From: Cyanobium usitatum str. Tous | GTDB lineage: Bacteria; Cyanobacteriota; Cyanobacteriia; PCC-6307; Cyanobiaceae | Assembly (NCBI RefSeq): GCF_963920485.1 | Contig: NZ_OY986431.1 | Location: 1,178,001-1,242,000, forward strand | Length of the DNA stretch: 64,000 nucleotides | Direction of reading: 5' to 3' | Part shown: in pieces, positions 52,835-62,475 of the stretch | How positions within the stretch are numbered: position 1 is the first letter of the stretch | Layout: every line of letters starts with the position of its first letter | Program-made: the position numbers and the translations under genes | The notes under the pieces: model-generated | The model's input: only the letters and a program-made list of their open reading frames with translations | Databases searched by the model: none | Told to the model about the DNA's origin: nothing

Positions 52835-53626
52835 ATGCACCGACCTGAGATTCACCAGACCTCGCCCCGTCTGTGGCTGATCGGCGGCACCGGCGAAGGC
52901 CCCGTAGTGGCGGAGCGGCTGCTGCAGCGCGGCTGGCACCTAACGGTGAGCGTGGTTGGTGCAACAGCGGCCCTGGCCTATCGCCCCCATCCGGGCCTAA
53001 CCCTGCGCGTTGGCGCCATCGATGGTGAGCAGGGGGTTTGGGCAGAACTGGCGGCCGCCGAATCGCTGGGTTGGGCCTATGCGGTGGTGGTGGATGCCAG
53101 CCATCCTTTCGCTTGTGTGGTGAGTCGCCAGCTGGCCGCCGTTTGCAAGCAGCGCCGCCAACGGCTGATACGGCTGCTGCGCCCCACCCTGCCCGGAGCG
53201 GCAACGATCCTCTCAAGCTTGGAGGATTTGCGCAGCCTCTCGCTGCAGGGCCACCGCCTCCTGCTGGCAATCGGTGCCCGCCAACTAAAAACGGCGCTGG
53301 CCTGCAGCCCCGGCGCCCAGCACTTCGCCCGGCTGCTGCCCAGCCCAAGGGCCCTCCAGCTGGCCATGGCAGCTGGCTTGGCGGCCGATCAGGTCGCCTG
53401 CCTCCGCCCAGGCTCGCAGCTGGAGGTGGAGCGGTCCCTGATTCGGCGCTGGCGCATCACCACGGTGTTGGCACGCCAATCGGGCGGTGTTACTGAACAG
53501 CTCTGGCAGCAACTCTGTGCCGGCACAGGCCCCCAGCTATTGCTGCTCGGCAGGCCGGCAGAGCCGGTCGGGGTAGAAGCCCTTAGCCAAAAGGAGCTCT
53601 TGGGGGCTCTGGCGCTGCCGCAGTGA
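52835..53626 (+). CDS. cobK: Precorrin-6A reductase
   Basis: A 263-residue CobK/CbiJ reductase of cobalamin synthesis. It has the Rossmann start LWLIGGTGEGPVVAERLL, the substrate block VVVDASHPFACVVSRQLA, AIGARQL and a C-terminal VLARQSGG pattern. It reduces precorrin-6A with NADPH. The ATG at 52835 (MHRPE) is used, though a GTG 6 codons earlier is in frame. It converges with the adenosine kinase gene. Confidence 0.85.
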   Translation: MHRPEIHQTSPRLWLIGGTGEGPVVAERLLQRGWHLTVSVVGATAALAYRPHPGLTLRVGAIDGEQGVWAELAAAESLGWAYAVVVDASHPFACVVSRQLAAVCKQRRQRLIRLLRPTLPGAATILSSLEDLRSLSLQGHRLLLAIGARQLKTALACSPGAQHFARLLPSPRALQLAMAAGLAADQVACLRPGSQLEVERSLIRRWRITTVLARQSGGVTEQLWQQLCAGTGPQLLLLGRPAEPVGVEALSQKELLGALALPQ

Positions 53627-53629
53627 GGC

Positions 53630-54628
53630 TCAGCCCAGGTGCTGGGCTACGAGCTGCTTTAGGGAGCCCTGGGGCCGGGGACCTAGCTGGGTCACAACCT
53701 GACCAGCGCAGAGGGAGCCCAGCCGTCCACAGGCTTCGACTGCCTGGCCCTGGGTGTAGGCGTGCAGGAAGCCAGCGGCGTACAGATCACCCGCCCCCGT
53801 GGTGTCCAGTAAGGGACCGAGCTGGAAGGGGGCGACGCTGTGGGTGCCGGCGCCATTGAGGACTACCGATCCCTGCTCGCTGCGGGTGAGGGCTGCCAGC
53901 TTGCAGCGGCCCCGCACCTGGTCGGCAGCCTCTTCAAAACTATCTGCCTTGTAGAGGGCCGTGATCTCCATTTCGTTGGCAAACAGGATGTCGACGTGGC
54001 CGTCCACCAGCTCCTGAAAGCTTTCGCGGTGACGCTCGACGCAAAAAGCATCCGACAGGCTCAAAGCCACCTCGCCCCCATGGGCGCGGGCCACCTCGGC
54101 CGCAGCGATGAAGGCCGCCTTGGCCTCGTCGCTGTCCCAGAGGTAACCCTCTAGGTAAAGCACCTTGGCTTGGCCAACCATCTCAAGATCGAGGTCGGCT
54201 GGATCCAGCCCCACCGAAGCCCCCAGGTAGGTGCACATGGTGCGCTGGGCATCTGGAGTCACCAGGATCAGGCAACGGGCCGTGGAGGGCCCCTCCGTGG
54301 CCGCAGGGGTGTCAAAGCGAGCTCCAACCGAACGGATGTCGTGGCTAAAGATCCCCCCCAGCTGATCGTTGCGCACCCGACCGATAAAGCCCGCCCGGCC
54401 GCCCAGTTGGGCAACCCCGGCCAGGGTGTTGGCAGCGGAGCCACCAGAGGTTTCAAGGCCCGGTCCAACGCTGGCGTAGAGGCGCTCGGCTTGGGCTTCG
54501 TCCACCAGGGCCATGGTGCCCTTGGTGAGTTCGAAGTTGGCGATCAGGTCATCGTCGGCTTGCACCAGCACGTCAACGATGGCGTTGCCAATGCCGACGA
54601 CGTCGTAGCTCTTTTCCATGGGATCCAT
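53630..54628 (-). CDS. PfkB-family sugar kinase, adenosine kinase-like
   Basis: A 332-residue ribokinase-family kinase. PfkB signature 1 is GGSAANTLAGVAQLGG and signature 2 is DTTGAGDLYAAGFLHA. The N-terminal GIGNAIVDVLVQADD and EMEITALY suit adenosine kinase. It would phosphorylate adenosine or a related nucleoside. Its start overlaps the purA stop (TGATG), so they are coupled; an ATG nine bases downstream is also possible. Confidence 0.88.
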   Translation of the reverse strand: MDPMEKSYDVVGIGNAIVDVLVQADDDLIANFELTKGTMALVDEAQAERLYASVGPGLETSGGSAANTLAGVAQLGGRAGFIGRVRNDQLGGIFSHDIRSVGARFDTPAATEGPSTARCLILVTPDAQRTMCTYLGASVGLDPADLDLEMVGQAKVLYLEGYLWDSDEAKAAFIAAAEVARAHGGEVALSLSDAFCVERHRESFQELVDGHVDILFANEMEITALYKADSFEEAADQVRGRCKLAALTRSEQGSVVLNGAGTHSVAPFQLGPLLDTTGAGDLYAAGFLHAYTQGQAVEACGRLGSLCAGQVVTQLGPRPQGSLKQLVAQHLG

Positions 54629-55947
54629 CAGGTGCTCAGCAGGGCCCGCTTGGGACCATGAATGGGGTCTTCCACAACGATCGTCTGATCGCGGTTAGCG
54701 CCAAGGGAAACGATGGCGATCGGCACCTCCATCAGATCGGCAAGAAAGCGCAGATAGCTCATCGCCGTTGGAGGTAACTCCTCGAGGCTGCGGCAATCGG
54801 CTGTAGAGGTTTGCCAACCCGGCAAGGTTTCAAAGATCGGCTGGCAGCGGGCGAAATCCTCCGAACTGCTGGGGAAATATTCGATCCGTTCGCCGTCGAG
54901 TTCGTAGGCAACACACACCTGAATCTCGTCGAGCTCATCGAGCACATCGAGCTTGGTGATGGCCAGGCAATCGAGGCCGTTCACCTCCACCGCATAGCGA
55001 CCGATCACCCCGTCAAACCAACCGCAACGGCGGCGGCGGCCCGTGGTGGTGCCAAATTCACCGCCCCGATCACAGAGGTGATCGTTGAGGCTGCCCTGGA
55101 GCTCGGTGGGGAAGGGGCCCTCTCCTACCCGAGTGGTGTACGCCTTGGCTACACCGATCACCCGATCGATCAAGGTGGGTCCCACCCCAGCTCCGATGCA
55201 GGCGCCGCCACTCACCGGATTAGAGGAGGTCACATAGGGATAGGTGCCGTGATCGAGATCCAGCAAGGTGCCCTGGGCACCCTCAAACAGTATGTTTTGG
55301 CGGGCCCGCGCAGCGCTGTGGATGGTGCGGGTGCAATCGACCACATGGGGGGCTAGCCGCTTGCCGTAGCCGACGTATTCGGCCACAACCGTCTCGAAAT
55401 CCAACGGCTCAAGGCCGTAGAGCTTCACCAAAATCTCGTTCTTTTCGGCAAGGGGGCCGGCAAGGCGGTCCCGCAACCGATCCGCATCCAGAATGTCCAG
55501 GATGCGGATGCCATTGCGCTCCGATTTATCTGCGTAGGTGGGACCGATGCCTCGGCCAGTGGTGCCGATGCGGCGATCGCCGCGGCGCTGCTCCATCGCC
55601 TGATCCAGCAGGCGGTGATAGGGCATGGTCACGTGGGCCGTAGAAGCGAGCTTCAGGCCACTGATATCGATGCTGTAGGTGGCGAGCATGTCGAGCTCGC
55701 CCAGCATCACCTTGGGATCGACCACCGTGCCGGAGCCGATCAGGCAAATCGTGTCCGGGTAAAGGATCCCGGAGGGGATCAGGTGCAGTTTCAGCACCTT
55801 GTCGTCCACGACGATGGTGTGGCCGGCGTTCACTCCGCCCTGATACCGCACCACAACGTCGGCTGAGCGGCTGAGAAGATCCGTGATCTTGCCCTTCCCC
55901 TCGTCACCCCACTGAGCACCGATGACGACAACGTTGGCCAAGGACAC
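54628..55947 (-). CDS. purA: Adenylosuccinate synthetase
   Basis: A 439-residue GTP-dependent enzyme of AMP synthesis. [20 protein letters not shown] is the P-loop motif and contains the catalytic Asp, [10 protein letters not shown] follows, and [14 protein letters not shown] is the IMP-binding motif. It joins IMP and aspartate to adenylosuccinate. Coupled to the adenosine kinase gene, so both serve adenine nucleotide supply. The 88 bases to psb27 hold nothing else. Confidence 0.97.
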   Translation of the reverse strand: MSLANVVVIGAQWGDEGKGKITDLLSRSADVVVRYQGGVNAGHTIVVDDKVLKLHLIPSGILYPDTICLIGSGTVVDPKVMLGELDMLATYSIDISGLKLASTAHVTMPYHRLLDQAMEQRRGDRRIGTTGRGIGPTYADKSERNGIRILDILDADRLRDRLAGPLAEKNEILVKLYGLEPLDFETVVAEYVGYGKRLAPHVVDCTRTIHSAARARQNILFEGAQGTLLDLDHGTYPYVTSSNPVSGGACIGAGVGPTLIDRVIGVAKAYTTRVGEGPFPTELQGSLNDHLCDRGGEFGTTTGRRRRCGWFDGVIGRYAVEVNGLDCLAITKLDVLDELDEIQVCVAYELDGERIEYFPSSSEDFARCQPIFETLPGWQTSTADCRSLEELPPTAMSYLRFLADLMEVPIAIVSLGANRDQTIVVEDPIHGPKRALLST

Positions 55948-56035
55948 AGCGGCCCGAAGCCGCTTCTGAGCACAATCCGAGAGCTTCTCAGATCGTGGGG
56001 TCCTTCGTCAAAGATGGACGGCTCGGATCAGGGCC

Positions 56036-56470
56036 TTAGGCGCCGCGAGTCGCGTTGGTTTCAGCCTTCTTGAGTTCCTTGGCGATCCGCTCCTTAAGCG
56101 CCTCCGGCAGCGGGCGATTGGGATAATTGGTGTAGTGGCCAGCCATGGAGTTGATGGCCGTCTGCATGGTGGTGAATGAGCCCAAGCCGTTCACCGAGCT
56201 GCGGGGGCGGTAGCGGGCCACGTAGCCATTGCTCAGGCTGCGAGCTTCGATCTCGGCCTCGGCGCGAGCAGGATCATCGGCCCCTAAGGCGATGGTGCTC
56301 AGCAGGCTGTCGGCCACCGCCACCGTGTCCTCGACGTAGTTACCTGAAAGACCAGTATTTGCAGAGCTACAGGCAGTGAGTGCCAGGCTGAGGCAGAGCA
56401 CCAGCGCTAGGGCCAAGCGTGAAAAAAGCTGCTTCAGCCGCTGGCGGAAGGAAGGAAGCGCAGCGGCCAT
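56036..56470 (-). CDS. psb27: Photosystem II assembly lipoprotein Psb27
   Basis: A 144-residue lipoprotein. Signal with lipobox L-T-A-C at residues 31-34. The mature four-helix domain has YVEDTVAVADSLLSTIAL and VNGLGSFTTMQTAINSMAGH, YTNYPNRPLPEALKER. Psb27 binds CP43 on the lumenal side during PSII repair and delays assembly of the oxygen-evolving cluster. It fits next to purA and proS as a separate transcription unit. Confidence 0.93.
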   Translation of the reverse strand: MAAALPSFRQRLKQLFSRLALALVLCLSLALTACSSANTGLSGNYVEDTVAVADSLLSTIALGADDPARAEAEIEARSLSNGYVARYRPRSSVNGLGSFTTMQTAINSMAGHYTNYPNRPLPEALKERIAKELKKAETNATRGA

Positions 56471-56517
56471 GGGTGAAATGCGAATCTCCCGATCCTAGAA
56501 GCCGCCTCAGGGGCCCT

Positions 56518-58344
56518 TCAGCCAGGCAGGCCCATGCGCTGGCTTGCCAAGCTGGGCAGCAGGGTCTCAAGCAGCTCAATGGCCGGTAGATCGCGCTTAC
56601 TGCTGCTGGAGCGCTCCACCAACTCCACCAGACCATCCGCCGCGCCGCGACCCACCACTACCCGCCAGGGAATACCAATCAGATCGGCATCCTTAAACTT
56701 CACTCCAGCCCGCTCACTGCGGTCATCCAGCAATACATCTACACCTGCTTCCTGGAGACGCAGATAGAGCTGCTCAGCCAAGCTGCTCTGCTCGGCCTCG
56801 GCCCAATTGGCCGCCACCACGATCACTTCGAAGGGCGCAATTGATACGGGCCAGCAGATGCCATTGCCATCGTGATGTTGCTCAACAGCCGCCTGGGCCA
56901 ACCGGGACACACCGATGCCGTAACAGCCCATCCACAGGGCTTCTTCCGAGCCAGCCTCATTGGTGAAACGGGCCTCAAGGGCCTCTGAATATTTGCGGCC
57001 CAGCTGAAAGATGTGTCCCACCTCGATGCCCCGACTGGCCTGGAGCTGCTGGGAGGGGTCGTGTTGGCAGCGATCACCTGGTTGGGCGGCCCGCAGATCA
57101 AGGCTCTCAGGGCAGGGGCAGAGGGATCCCCAGGCCGCGCCTAACAGGTGGATATCGGTGCTGTTGGCACCACAAACAAAGGAGCTGAGCTCAGCAGCGG
57201 TGCTGTCAGCTAGTCGCAAGAAATGCTTGCTCCAGTGACCGGAATCGCTCAGCAGCCCATCGGCTAGGTGGGGACCCATAAAGCCAAAAGGCAAGGGCAG
57301 CAGCCCTTCGCTGGCCGCGGCCTCCTTAGTAATTGGGGAAATGTCCAATAGCGCCCCGTGCTCCGCCGAGCAGCGGGCCGTGACTGCATTGGCCAGCTTG
57401 ACTTCGTTGAGCTGTTGATCGCCCCGCAGGCTCACCAGCAGGGGCTGGGCGCTTTCATCTTCAAAACGGGCCAACAACATCAACACCTTTACGGTTTGAC
57501 AGGGCTCAATGCCATGGCCGGCGCAGAGATCTTCAATGCTGCTTTGGCCAGGGGTGGCCCAAGGTTCACCCGTGCCGCCAGCCCGCGGTCCACCCGGTAG
57601 GGGAATTGGGTCAGCAGCTAACGAAACAGCCCGCTCCTGGTTGGCGGCGTAGGCCCCATCGGAACTAGCCAGAATCAAATCCTCACCGGCCTCAGCCGTA
57701 ACCATGAATTCTTGGCTTGCCGATCCACCAATCGCACCGCTGTCGGCTTCCACCGCGACGGCTCGCAAACCACAACGGGCAAAGATTCGTCTGTAGGCAC
57801 CATCCATAGCGGCGTAGGTTTGCCGCAAGGACTCCTCATTGGCATGGAAGGAGTAGGCATCTTTCATAATGAATTCGCGACCACGCATCAAGCCGAAGCG
57901 GGGACGAATCTCATCGCGGAATTTGCTCTGTATCTGATACAAATTGACGGGCAACTGCCTGTAAGAACGCAACAGATCGGCGGCCAGATATGTGATCACT
58001 TCCTCATGGGTAGGCCCCAGCCCCAACTCACGCCCCTGACGATCCTCCAGGTGAAACATGATGCCCTCCCCTGCGGTGTAGCCGGCCCAACGGCCGCTGC
58101 GCTGCCACAACTCCGCCGGCTGAAGTTGGGGCAACAGGGTTTCGAGGGCTCCGGTGCCGTCCATCTCCTCACGCACCACCCGGGAAACCTTCTGGAGCAC
58201 CCGCCACATCAAGGGCAGATAGGCGTAGATGCCCGAGGCCACTCGGCGGATGTAGCCGGCGCGCAGCAGCAACTTGTGAGAGGGAATCTCAGCCTCCGAC
58301 GGATCGTCGCGGAGCGTCACCAGCATCAGGCGGGAGACGCGCAT
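56518..58344 (-). CDS. proS: Prolyl-tRNA synthetase
   Basis: A 608-residue class II aminoacyl-tRNA synthetase of the bacterial type. Motif 2 region FRDEIRPRFGLMRGREFIMKD, motif 3 GCYGIGVSRLAQA, and an inserted YbaK-like editing domain (about 240-390). The anticodon-binding domain ends the protein. It charges tRNA-Pro. It starts at ATG 58344 and diverges from the small helical gene at 58485. Confidence 0.97.
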   Translation of the reverse strand: MRVSRLMLVTLRDDPSEAEIPSHKLLLRAGYIRRVASGIYAYLPLMWRVLQKVSRVVREEMDGTGALETLLPQLQPAELWQRSGRWAGYTAGEGIMFHLEDRQGRELGLGPTHEEVITYLAADLLRSYRQLPVNLYQIQSKFRDEIRPRFGLMRGREFIMKDAYSFHANEESLRQTYAAMDGAYRRIFARCGLRAVAVEADSGAIGGSASQEFMVTAEAGEDLILASSDGAYAANQERAVSLAADPIPLPGGPRAGGTGEPWATPGQSSIEDLCAGHGIEPCQTVKVLMLLARFEDESAQPLLVSLRGDQQLNEVKLANAVTARCSAEHGALLDISPITKEAAASEGLLPLPFGFMGPHLADGLLSDSGHWSKHFLRLADSTAAELSSFVCGANSTDIHLLGAAWGSLCPCPESLDLRAAQPGDRCQHDPSQQLQASRGIEVGHIFQLGRKYSEALEARFTNEAGSEEALWMGCYGIGVSRLAQAAVEQHHDGNGICWPVSIAPFEVIVVAANWAEAEQSSLAEQLYLRLQEAGVDVLLDDRSERAGVKFKDADLIGIPWRVVVGRGAADGLVELVERSSSSKRDLPAIELLETLLPSLASQRMGLPG

Positions 58345-58484
58345 GGCAGGAGCTTTCGATGAGGGCGGAACCTATCACCGACACCCAGCCAGAGGAGCCG
58401 GTAAGGGGGTGACCACCGCTGCTGTTTGCCTTCAAAACCCCTGCTATGTTCTCGGACTGATCCCGTTAGTCCAAAAGCCGTCTC

Positions 58485-58973
58485 ATGCCACCCCAACCCA
58501 GTTCTGCAAATGGATTGGGGGCAATTGGGCTACCTGGTGGGCTTGTAGCCGAGGCCGAACCTGCAGATCCGGGATCCGCCGAGATCGCTGAAGGCCTAAT
58601 CGGTATTGATGAGGTCCAAAGGGCTCTTAACCGTTCTCGGGCATCTGTATACCGTTATACAAATACAGATCCCCGCAATCTCAATCCGCCTTTCAACGCC
58701 CGCAAGTTGAATCCGGAATACCGCAGCGATCAAAAGGATCCGCTGATGTTCCACCCCAACGAGGTGGCCCGCTTTGCCCGCGACGTGCTGCGGATCAAGG
58801 AGGTAACGGTTGAGGTACTCAACTCACCCTCCACTGCCACCCAACAATTGTTGGGTTCAATCCTTGAAGAGCTGCGCTCGATCCGATTGCGCCTGGACCA
58901 TCTCGATGGCCGCCCCACGGACCTGAGTGCCCGCCGTGATCAACACGATCAAGGCTCCCGCCCTGCCGCCTAA
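58485..58973 (+). CDS. Conserved cyanobacterial protein, DNA-binding-like
   Basis: A 162-residue protein. A helix-turn-helix-like stretch (IGIDEVQRALNRSRASVYRY) and a basic TNTDPRNLNPPFNARKLNPE segment recall a MerR/resolvase-like DNA reader. The second half is helical (LLGSILEELRSIRLRLDHL) and may dimerise. Function unknown. It is probably a small regulator. Confidence 0.65.
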   Translation: MPPQPSSANGLGAIGLPGGLVAEAEPADPGSAEIAEGLIGIDEVQRALNRSRASVYRYTNTDPRNLNPPFNARKLNPEYRSDQKDPLMFHPNEVARFARDVLRIKEVTVEVLNSPSTATQQLLGSILEELRSIRLRLDHLDGRPTDLSARRDQHDQGSRPAA

Positions 58974-59109
58974 ACATCGGCATTGATAGTTGAACGAGTA
59001 AGTAAATAGTTGTTTGACCCCCAATTTCTGAGCCACAGTGCCAGAATTAAAAAAGTTCCTTTGAATTTCTGAGTGGACTCGGTGCCCTTATGCGCCCTTT
59101 CCCATCGCT

Positions 59110-59433
59110 ATGGATTCAGTTCCCCGAGATTCCAAACCCTCTTCCATCGCCCATCTTGCTGAAGCGAGCGCGCCAGAGCGCGACCTTGATGAGCAGGGCG
59201 AGGATCCATTCAGTACGGGCCCCCAAGCCCTTTCAGGCCTGCTGGGAAGCCTGATCGCCCTGGCCACGGCGGTGGTGCCGCTAGCCATGGTTGTCGCTGG
59301 ACGACCCTTCAGCTATTCGGCCCCGAGCTTCGAGGGCTCAGGGGCGGCGTTGCAGCAGAAAGCCCTCATAGCCGAGAGCCTGAAAGATCCTGGCCGGATC
59401 TCCAAAGCCAGCCGCGTTGACCAGAGCCGTTAG
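59110..59433 (+). CDS. Small single-helix membrane protein
   Basis: A 107-residue protein: a charged N-terminus, one membrane helix (LLGSLIALATAVVPLAMVVA) and a short C-terminal tail. The last 96 bases overlap the 3' end of the methyltransferase gene on the opposite strand, so the true C-terminus may be shorter. Function unknown. Confidence 0.55.
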   Translation: MDSVPRDSKPSSIAHLAEASAPERDLDEQGEDPFSTGPQALSGLLGSLIALATAVVPLAMVVAGRPFSYSAPSFEGSGAALQQKALIAESLKDPGRISKASRVDQSR

Positions 59434-60072
59434 CCGCGCTTCACCAATCGGATGGAGGCCTTGGGTAAGAGGCGCCAAATCGTGATGATCAGCGTTGAGG
59501 CCACTAGCCCGTTGGAAACCCATCCAGGCTGCCTCCACCTGGCTTTGCAGGGCTGATCGCTCCGGCGCCATCAAATCAACCAGCACGAGTTGGCCACCAG
59601 GCTCAAGGCTGCGGGCAAGGGCCGTAAGGAATGCAAGCTTGCTGCCATCGTCTGGCAAGGACTGCAAAACCAGCACGGACAGGGCGCCAGCAAAACAGCC
59701 GTCGGCGTTGAGGTCCTCGACCGTGGTTTGACGCCAGCTGATCGACTCGACACCCAGCCGCTCTTGAGAAGCCGCGAGCATCTCAGCGGAGGGATCGATT
59801 GCGGTGAGCTGCCAGTCCGGGCGCTGGGCCCTTGCCTCCACCAGCTCTGCTCCGGTGCCGCAGCCCGCCACCAGCACAGCTGCACCAGAGCTGCCGGCCC
59901 GGGGCGAAGCAGCCAGCAGGGCAACCGCCAGTCGAGCCAGGCTGGCGTATCCCGGAATCAGCTGCTGGACTATCAGGTCATAACCAAGAGGCAGGTCATA
60001 ACCAAGAGGCAGGTCATAACCAAGAGGCAGGTCATAACCAAGAGGCAGGTCGGAACTGAGGGGCGTTGACAC
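59338..60072 (-). CDS. Class I SAM-dependent methyltransferase with an N-terminal repeat
   Basis: A 244-residue methyltransferase: motif I VLVAGCGTGAELVEA, LTAIDPSAEML (motif II) and LVLQSLPDDG (post-motif) are visible. Residues 8-31 are a six-residue unit DLPLGY repeated four times, encoded by an 18-bp minisatellite. Substrate unknown. The start ATG at 60072 lies before the repeat. Confidence 0.8.
   Translation of the reverse strand: MSTPLSSDLPLGYDLPLGYDLPLGYDLPLGYDLIVQQLIPGYASLARLAVALLAASPRAGSSGAAVLVAGCGTGAELVEARAQRPDWQLTAIDPSAEMLAASQERLGVESISWRQTTVEDLNADGCFAGALSVLVLQSLPDDGSKLAFLTALARSLEPGGQLVLVDLMAPERSALQSQVEAAWMGFQRASGLNADHHDLAPLTQGLHPIGEARLTALVNAAGFGDPARIFQALGYEGFLLQRRP
59974..60051. 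repeat. 18-bp minisatellite, four copies, inside the methyltransferase gene
   Basis: Units at 59974-59991, 59992-60009, 60010-60027 and 60028-60045, with six bases of a fifth to 60051. Perfect copies. Being a multiple of three, copy changes keep the reading frame. Confidence 0.95.
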
Positions 60073-60154
60073 AGCTCGTTCGCGAAGGTTCCGATGCTAG
60101 GCATCGGGACGGGCGTGACCTAAGTTGGGCGGCGCCCATTCCCCCAGCTCGACC

Positions 60155-60517
60155 GTGCCCACCATCCGTTTTGAACAGGAAGGCCAGACGGTCGGTTGCA
60201 TCGAAGGTGCCAATCTCCGCAAGGCCGCCCTGGATGCGGGCATCAACCCATACAAAGGGCTCAACAACGTCAACAACTGCGGTGGCATCGGCCAGTGCGG
60301 CACCTGCGTTATGGAGGTGATCGAGGGCATGCAAAACCTTTCCCCCCGCAGCGATGTCGAAGAGGTTTACCTCTCTGATCGTCCAGCCAATTTCCGCCTC
60401 AGCTGCCGCACCAGCGTCAACGGCGACGTCACCTTGCGCACCAAGCCGACCAACGCCGTTGGCCAGGGTTCAAACAGCCTGGTGGGTGCCCTGAAGTCCC
60501 TAATCGGCATCAAATAA
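60155..60517 (+). CDS. 2Fe-2S ferredoxin-type protein
   Basis: A 120-residue ferredoxin fold. Cluster cysteines follow the plant-type CxxxxxCxxC pattern in NNCGGIGQCGTCVMEV, and the fourth is in LSCRTS. The N-terminal FEQEGQTVGCIEGANLRKAA and PYKGLNNV are typical of the cyanobacterial ferredoxin group with an extended tail. It would carry electrons. GTG at 60155 is used. It lies 29 bases before the ArsC-like gene. Confidence 0.85.
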   Translation: MPTIRFEQEGQTVGCIEGANLRKAALDAGINPYKGLNNVNNCGGIGQCGTCVMEVIEGMQNLSPRSDVEEVYLSDRPANFRLSCRTSVNGDVTLRTKPTNAVGQGSNSLVGALKSLIGIK

Positions 60518-60546
60518 GCGGCCGGCACCCCAATCCGTAGCTCCGG

Positions 60547-60891
60547 ATGAAGCTCTACAGCTATCCCCGCTGCAGTACCTGTCGTAAGGCAATCGCCTGG
60601 CTGACAGCCCGGCACCTAGCTGCCGAAACGCTGGACATCACCGAGCAGCCGCCCAGCATCGCCGAACTTGAGCAGGCCTTGGCCCAGCTTGGCAGGCAGC
60701 GCCTGTTCAATACCAGTGGGCAGAGCTATCGGGCCTTGGGAGCTGCTGCGGTGCAGGCCATGGACGACCAGGCCGCCCTGGCAGCGCTTGCCGCTGACGG
60801 CAAATTGATCAAGCGGCCTTTTCTGGTTGCAAACGACGGGCGCATCCTCACCGGCTTCAAGGAGCCGGAGTGGCTGGATCTTCTGGGCTAG
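60547..60891 (+). CDS. ArsC/Spx family thioredoxin-fold protein
   Basis: A 114-residue protein of the arsenate reductase/Spx superfamily: the N-terminal CSTC pair in YSYPRCSTCRKAIAWL, and ITEQPPSIAELEQALAQLG, KRPFLVANDGRILTGF. The CxxC suits a disulfide-regulated Spx/MgsR-type protein as well as a reductase; the arsenate-binding arginine is not certain. It converges with the membrane protein gene by 35 bases. Confidence 0.75.
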   Translation: MKLYSYPRCSTCRKAIAWLTARHLAAETLDITEQPPSIAELEQALAQLGRQRLFNTSGQSYRALGAAAVQAMDDQAALAALAADGKLIKRPFLVANDGRILTGFKEPEWLDLLG

Positions 60892-62398
60892 CGGGGCCAG
60901 GGGCGGTCATCAACTGGTCGAGCTCTTGAATCAGGGCTTCGATTCCGGCCCTGTTGATCTGGCTGAGATAGGTGCCCTTGGCGCCGTCTATCAAGGTGCA
61001 AAGCAGCTCCTGGGAGCGCTCTAGGGCCGAGCCGCTCTCGAGGGCCGCGGCCAGCTCCTCCCAGAACCGGTCGATGAACCGCTGCAGTAAATCGAGTTGC
61101 ACGTCATCGCGGCGGGAAAGCTGGTTGCCAGTGCTGCGGGAAAGCTCAAGAAGGCTGTCGACCATGCCGCTCGCTAGTTGGCGACTGATGCCGGTCTCGA
61201 CCTGGAGCAGCGGCTGCAACTGGCGCAGCGGTGCCGGCACCACGGTGCGCTCGAGACTTTGACGCAGGCTGTATCCCAGCAAACCCTGCAGCTCCGGCGC
61301 GAGCTTCGGTGCCACCCGGCTCAGCAGCAGCGGCGCCCAGATCCTCACCAGCTCCACCAGCGCCCGCTCGTCGCTGCTGCTGGCCACGCTCTGATGGCTG
61401 CGCAGGGCTCGCAGCCGCTGGGGCCAGCGCCGCGAGCGAATCAAACCCTGGGTGCCATCGAGGATCTGCAGCGACAGCACTTCAAACAGCTCCACCGCCA
61501 GCAGCGCCACCACCCCCCGGCTCACCACGGCCCGCAGCGGCTCAAAATTGACCAAGCCGGAGGTTTGCAGGCGCTCCAGAACCGGTACTAGCCGCAGCCA
61601 GCGCCAGAAGGGCAGCAGCAGGGGCAGGTCGCTCCAACGGCGCAACAGGGCATCACCCCAGCTGAGGCCCGGCAGCCGGCGCCGCAGCAGGATCAGCCGC
61701 AACAAAATATCCAGAACAAAGACGCTCTGAAACAGCAGCAGGTCGATGCGCCAGAAGTGGTCTGTGGGTCGGCCGTTTTCATCGATCGAGCGCCAGTAGT
61801 TGGTGGCCACCAGCGGCAGCACCTGGTCGTTCCAGAAGAGCCGCTCCTGGCTCCAGCCGCTGGTTTGTATCCGCTCTGGACTCAGCAACAGGCTGGAGGC
61901 TTGTCGAGCGGAATCCCGGTCGGCTCGCTGCCGCAAGCGATTTTTGATCTTCTCCAGGGTTCCCGAGGCCTCAGAAGCCAGAAATGGATTGCTATCGATC
62001 AGCTGGGCCGTGAGTTGGGCCTGACGATTCAGCAGCAGCACCTGGCGGGGCTGGGGTGCCTGGCCGGCAGGTAGGGATAGCAGGGCTGCATCGAGTTGGC
62101 GAAATTGCTCTAGGTAGGCCTGGGTCTCCCGGTGGGGCTCAATGCCCTTGATCGGATCTACCAGGGGGGTGAGATCCGGGATGAAGCGGAGGGGCACCAC
62201 CAGGGGGACCGAGGGGATCGGGTAGAGGTTGCGCTGCAGCCAGAAGGTGCGCAGCGGCACGTAGGTGATATCGAAGGCCACCCACAGCAGGTTGACGCTG
62301 GCCCACACCGCCACAAAGCGGTCCCACCCCAGCATCCAGCGGCCCACTGGCTCAGCCGATGCCGACTTGGTGCGATCTTGCCAGCGAGGGGACGCCAT
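60857..62398 (-). CDS. Large membrane-associated protein of unknown function
   Basis: A 513-residue protein with hydrophobic helices near residues 24-45 (GWDRFVAVWASVNLLWVAF), in the middle (FQSVFVLDILLRLILL, PLLLPFWRWLRLVPVL) and around 290-310. The rest is helical and charged. The arrangement resembles a voltage-sensor-like or ion-channel-like core flanked by cytosolic helices, but no family is certain. It is typical of cyanobacterial conserved proteins. It diverges from lepB. Confidence 0.7.
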   Translation of the reverse strand: MASPRWQDRTKSASAEPVGRWMLGWDRFVAVWASVNLLWVAFDITYVPLRTFWLQRNLYPIPSVPLVVPLRFIPDLTPLVDPIKGIEPHRETQAYLEQFRQLDAALLSLPAGQAPQPRQVLLLNRQAQLTAQLIDSNPFLASEASGTLEKIKNRLRQRADRDSARQASSLLLSPERIQTSGWSQERLFWNDQVLPLVATNYWRSIDENGRPTDHFWRIDLLLFQSVFVLDILLRLILLRRRLPGLSWGDALLRRWSDLPLLLPFWRWLRLVPVLERLQTSGLVNFEPLRAVVSRGVVALLAVELFEVLSLQILDGTQGLIRSRRWPQRLRALRSHQSVASSSDERALVELVRIWAPLLLSRVAPKLAPELQGLLGYSLRQSLERTVVPAPLRQLQPLLQVETGISRQLASGMVDSLLELSRSTGNQLSRRDDVQLDLLQRFIDRFWEELAAALESGSALERSQELLCTLIDGAKGTYLSQINRAGIEALIQELDQLMTAPGPASPEDPATPAP

Positions 62399-62475
62399 GG
62401 GCTTTGGCGGGGTGGTGGTTGTGCCTAATCTGCCCTGTCTGGTTCGGTGAACCTGAACAAAGGAGATCTGCTGTC

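Noticed and set aside
58990-59090. Direct repeat AATTTCTGAG in the spacer before 59110
   Set aside because: Two 10-base copies about 40 bases apart are within what chance and an AT-rich spacer would give; no further support.
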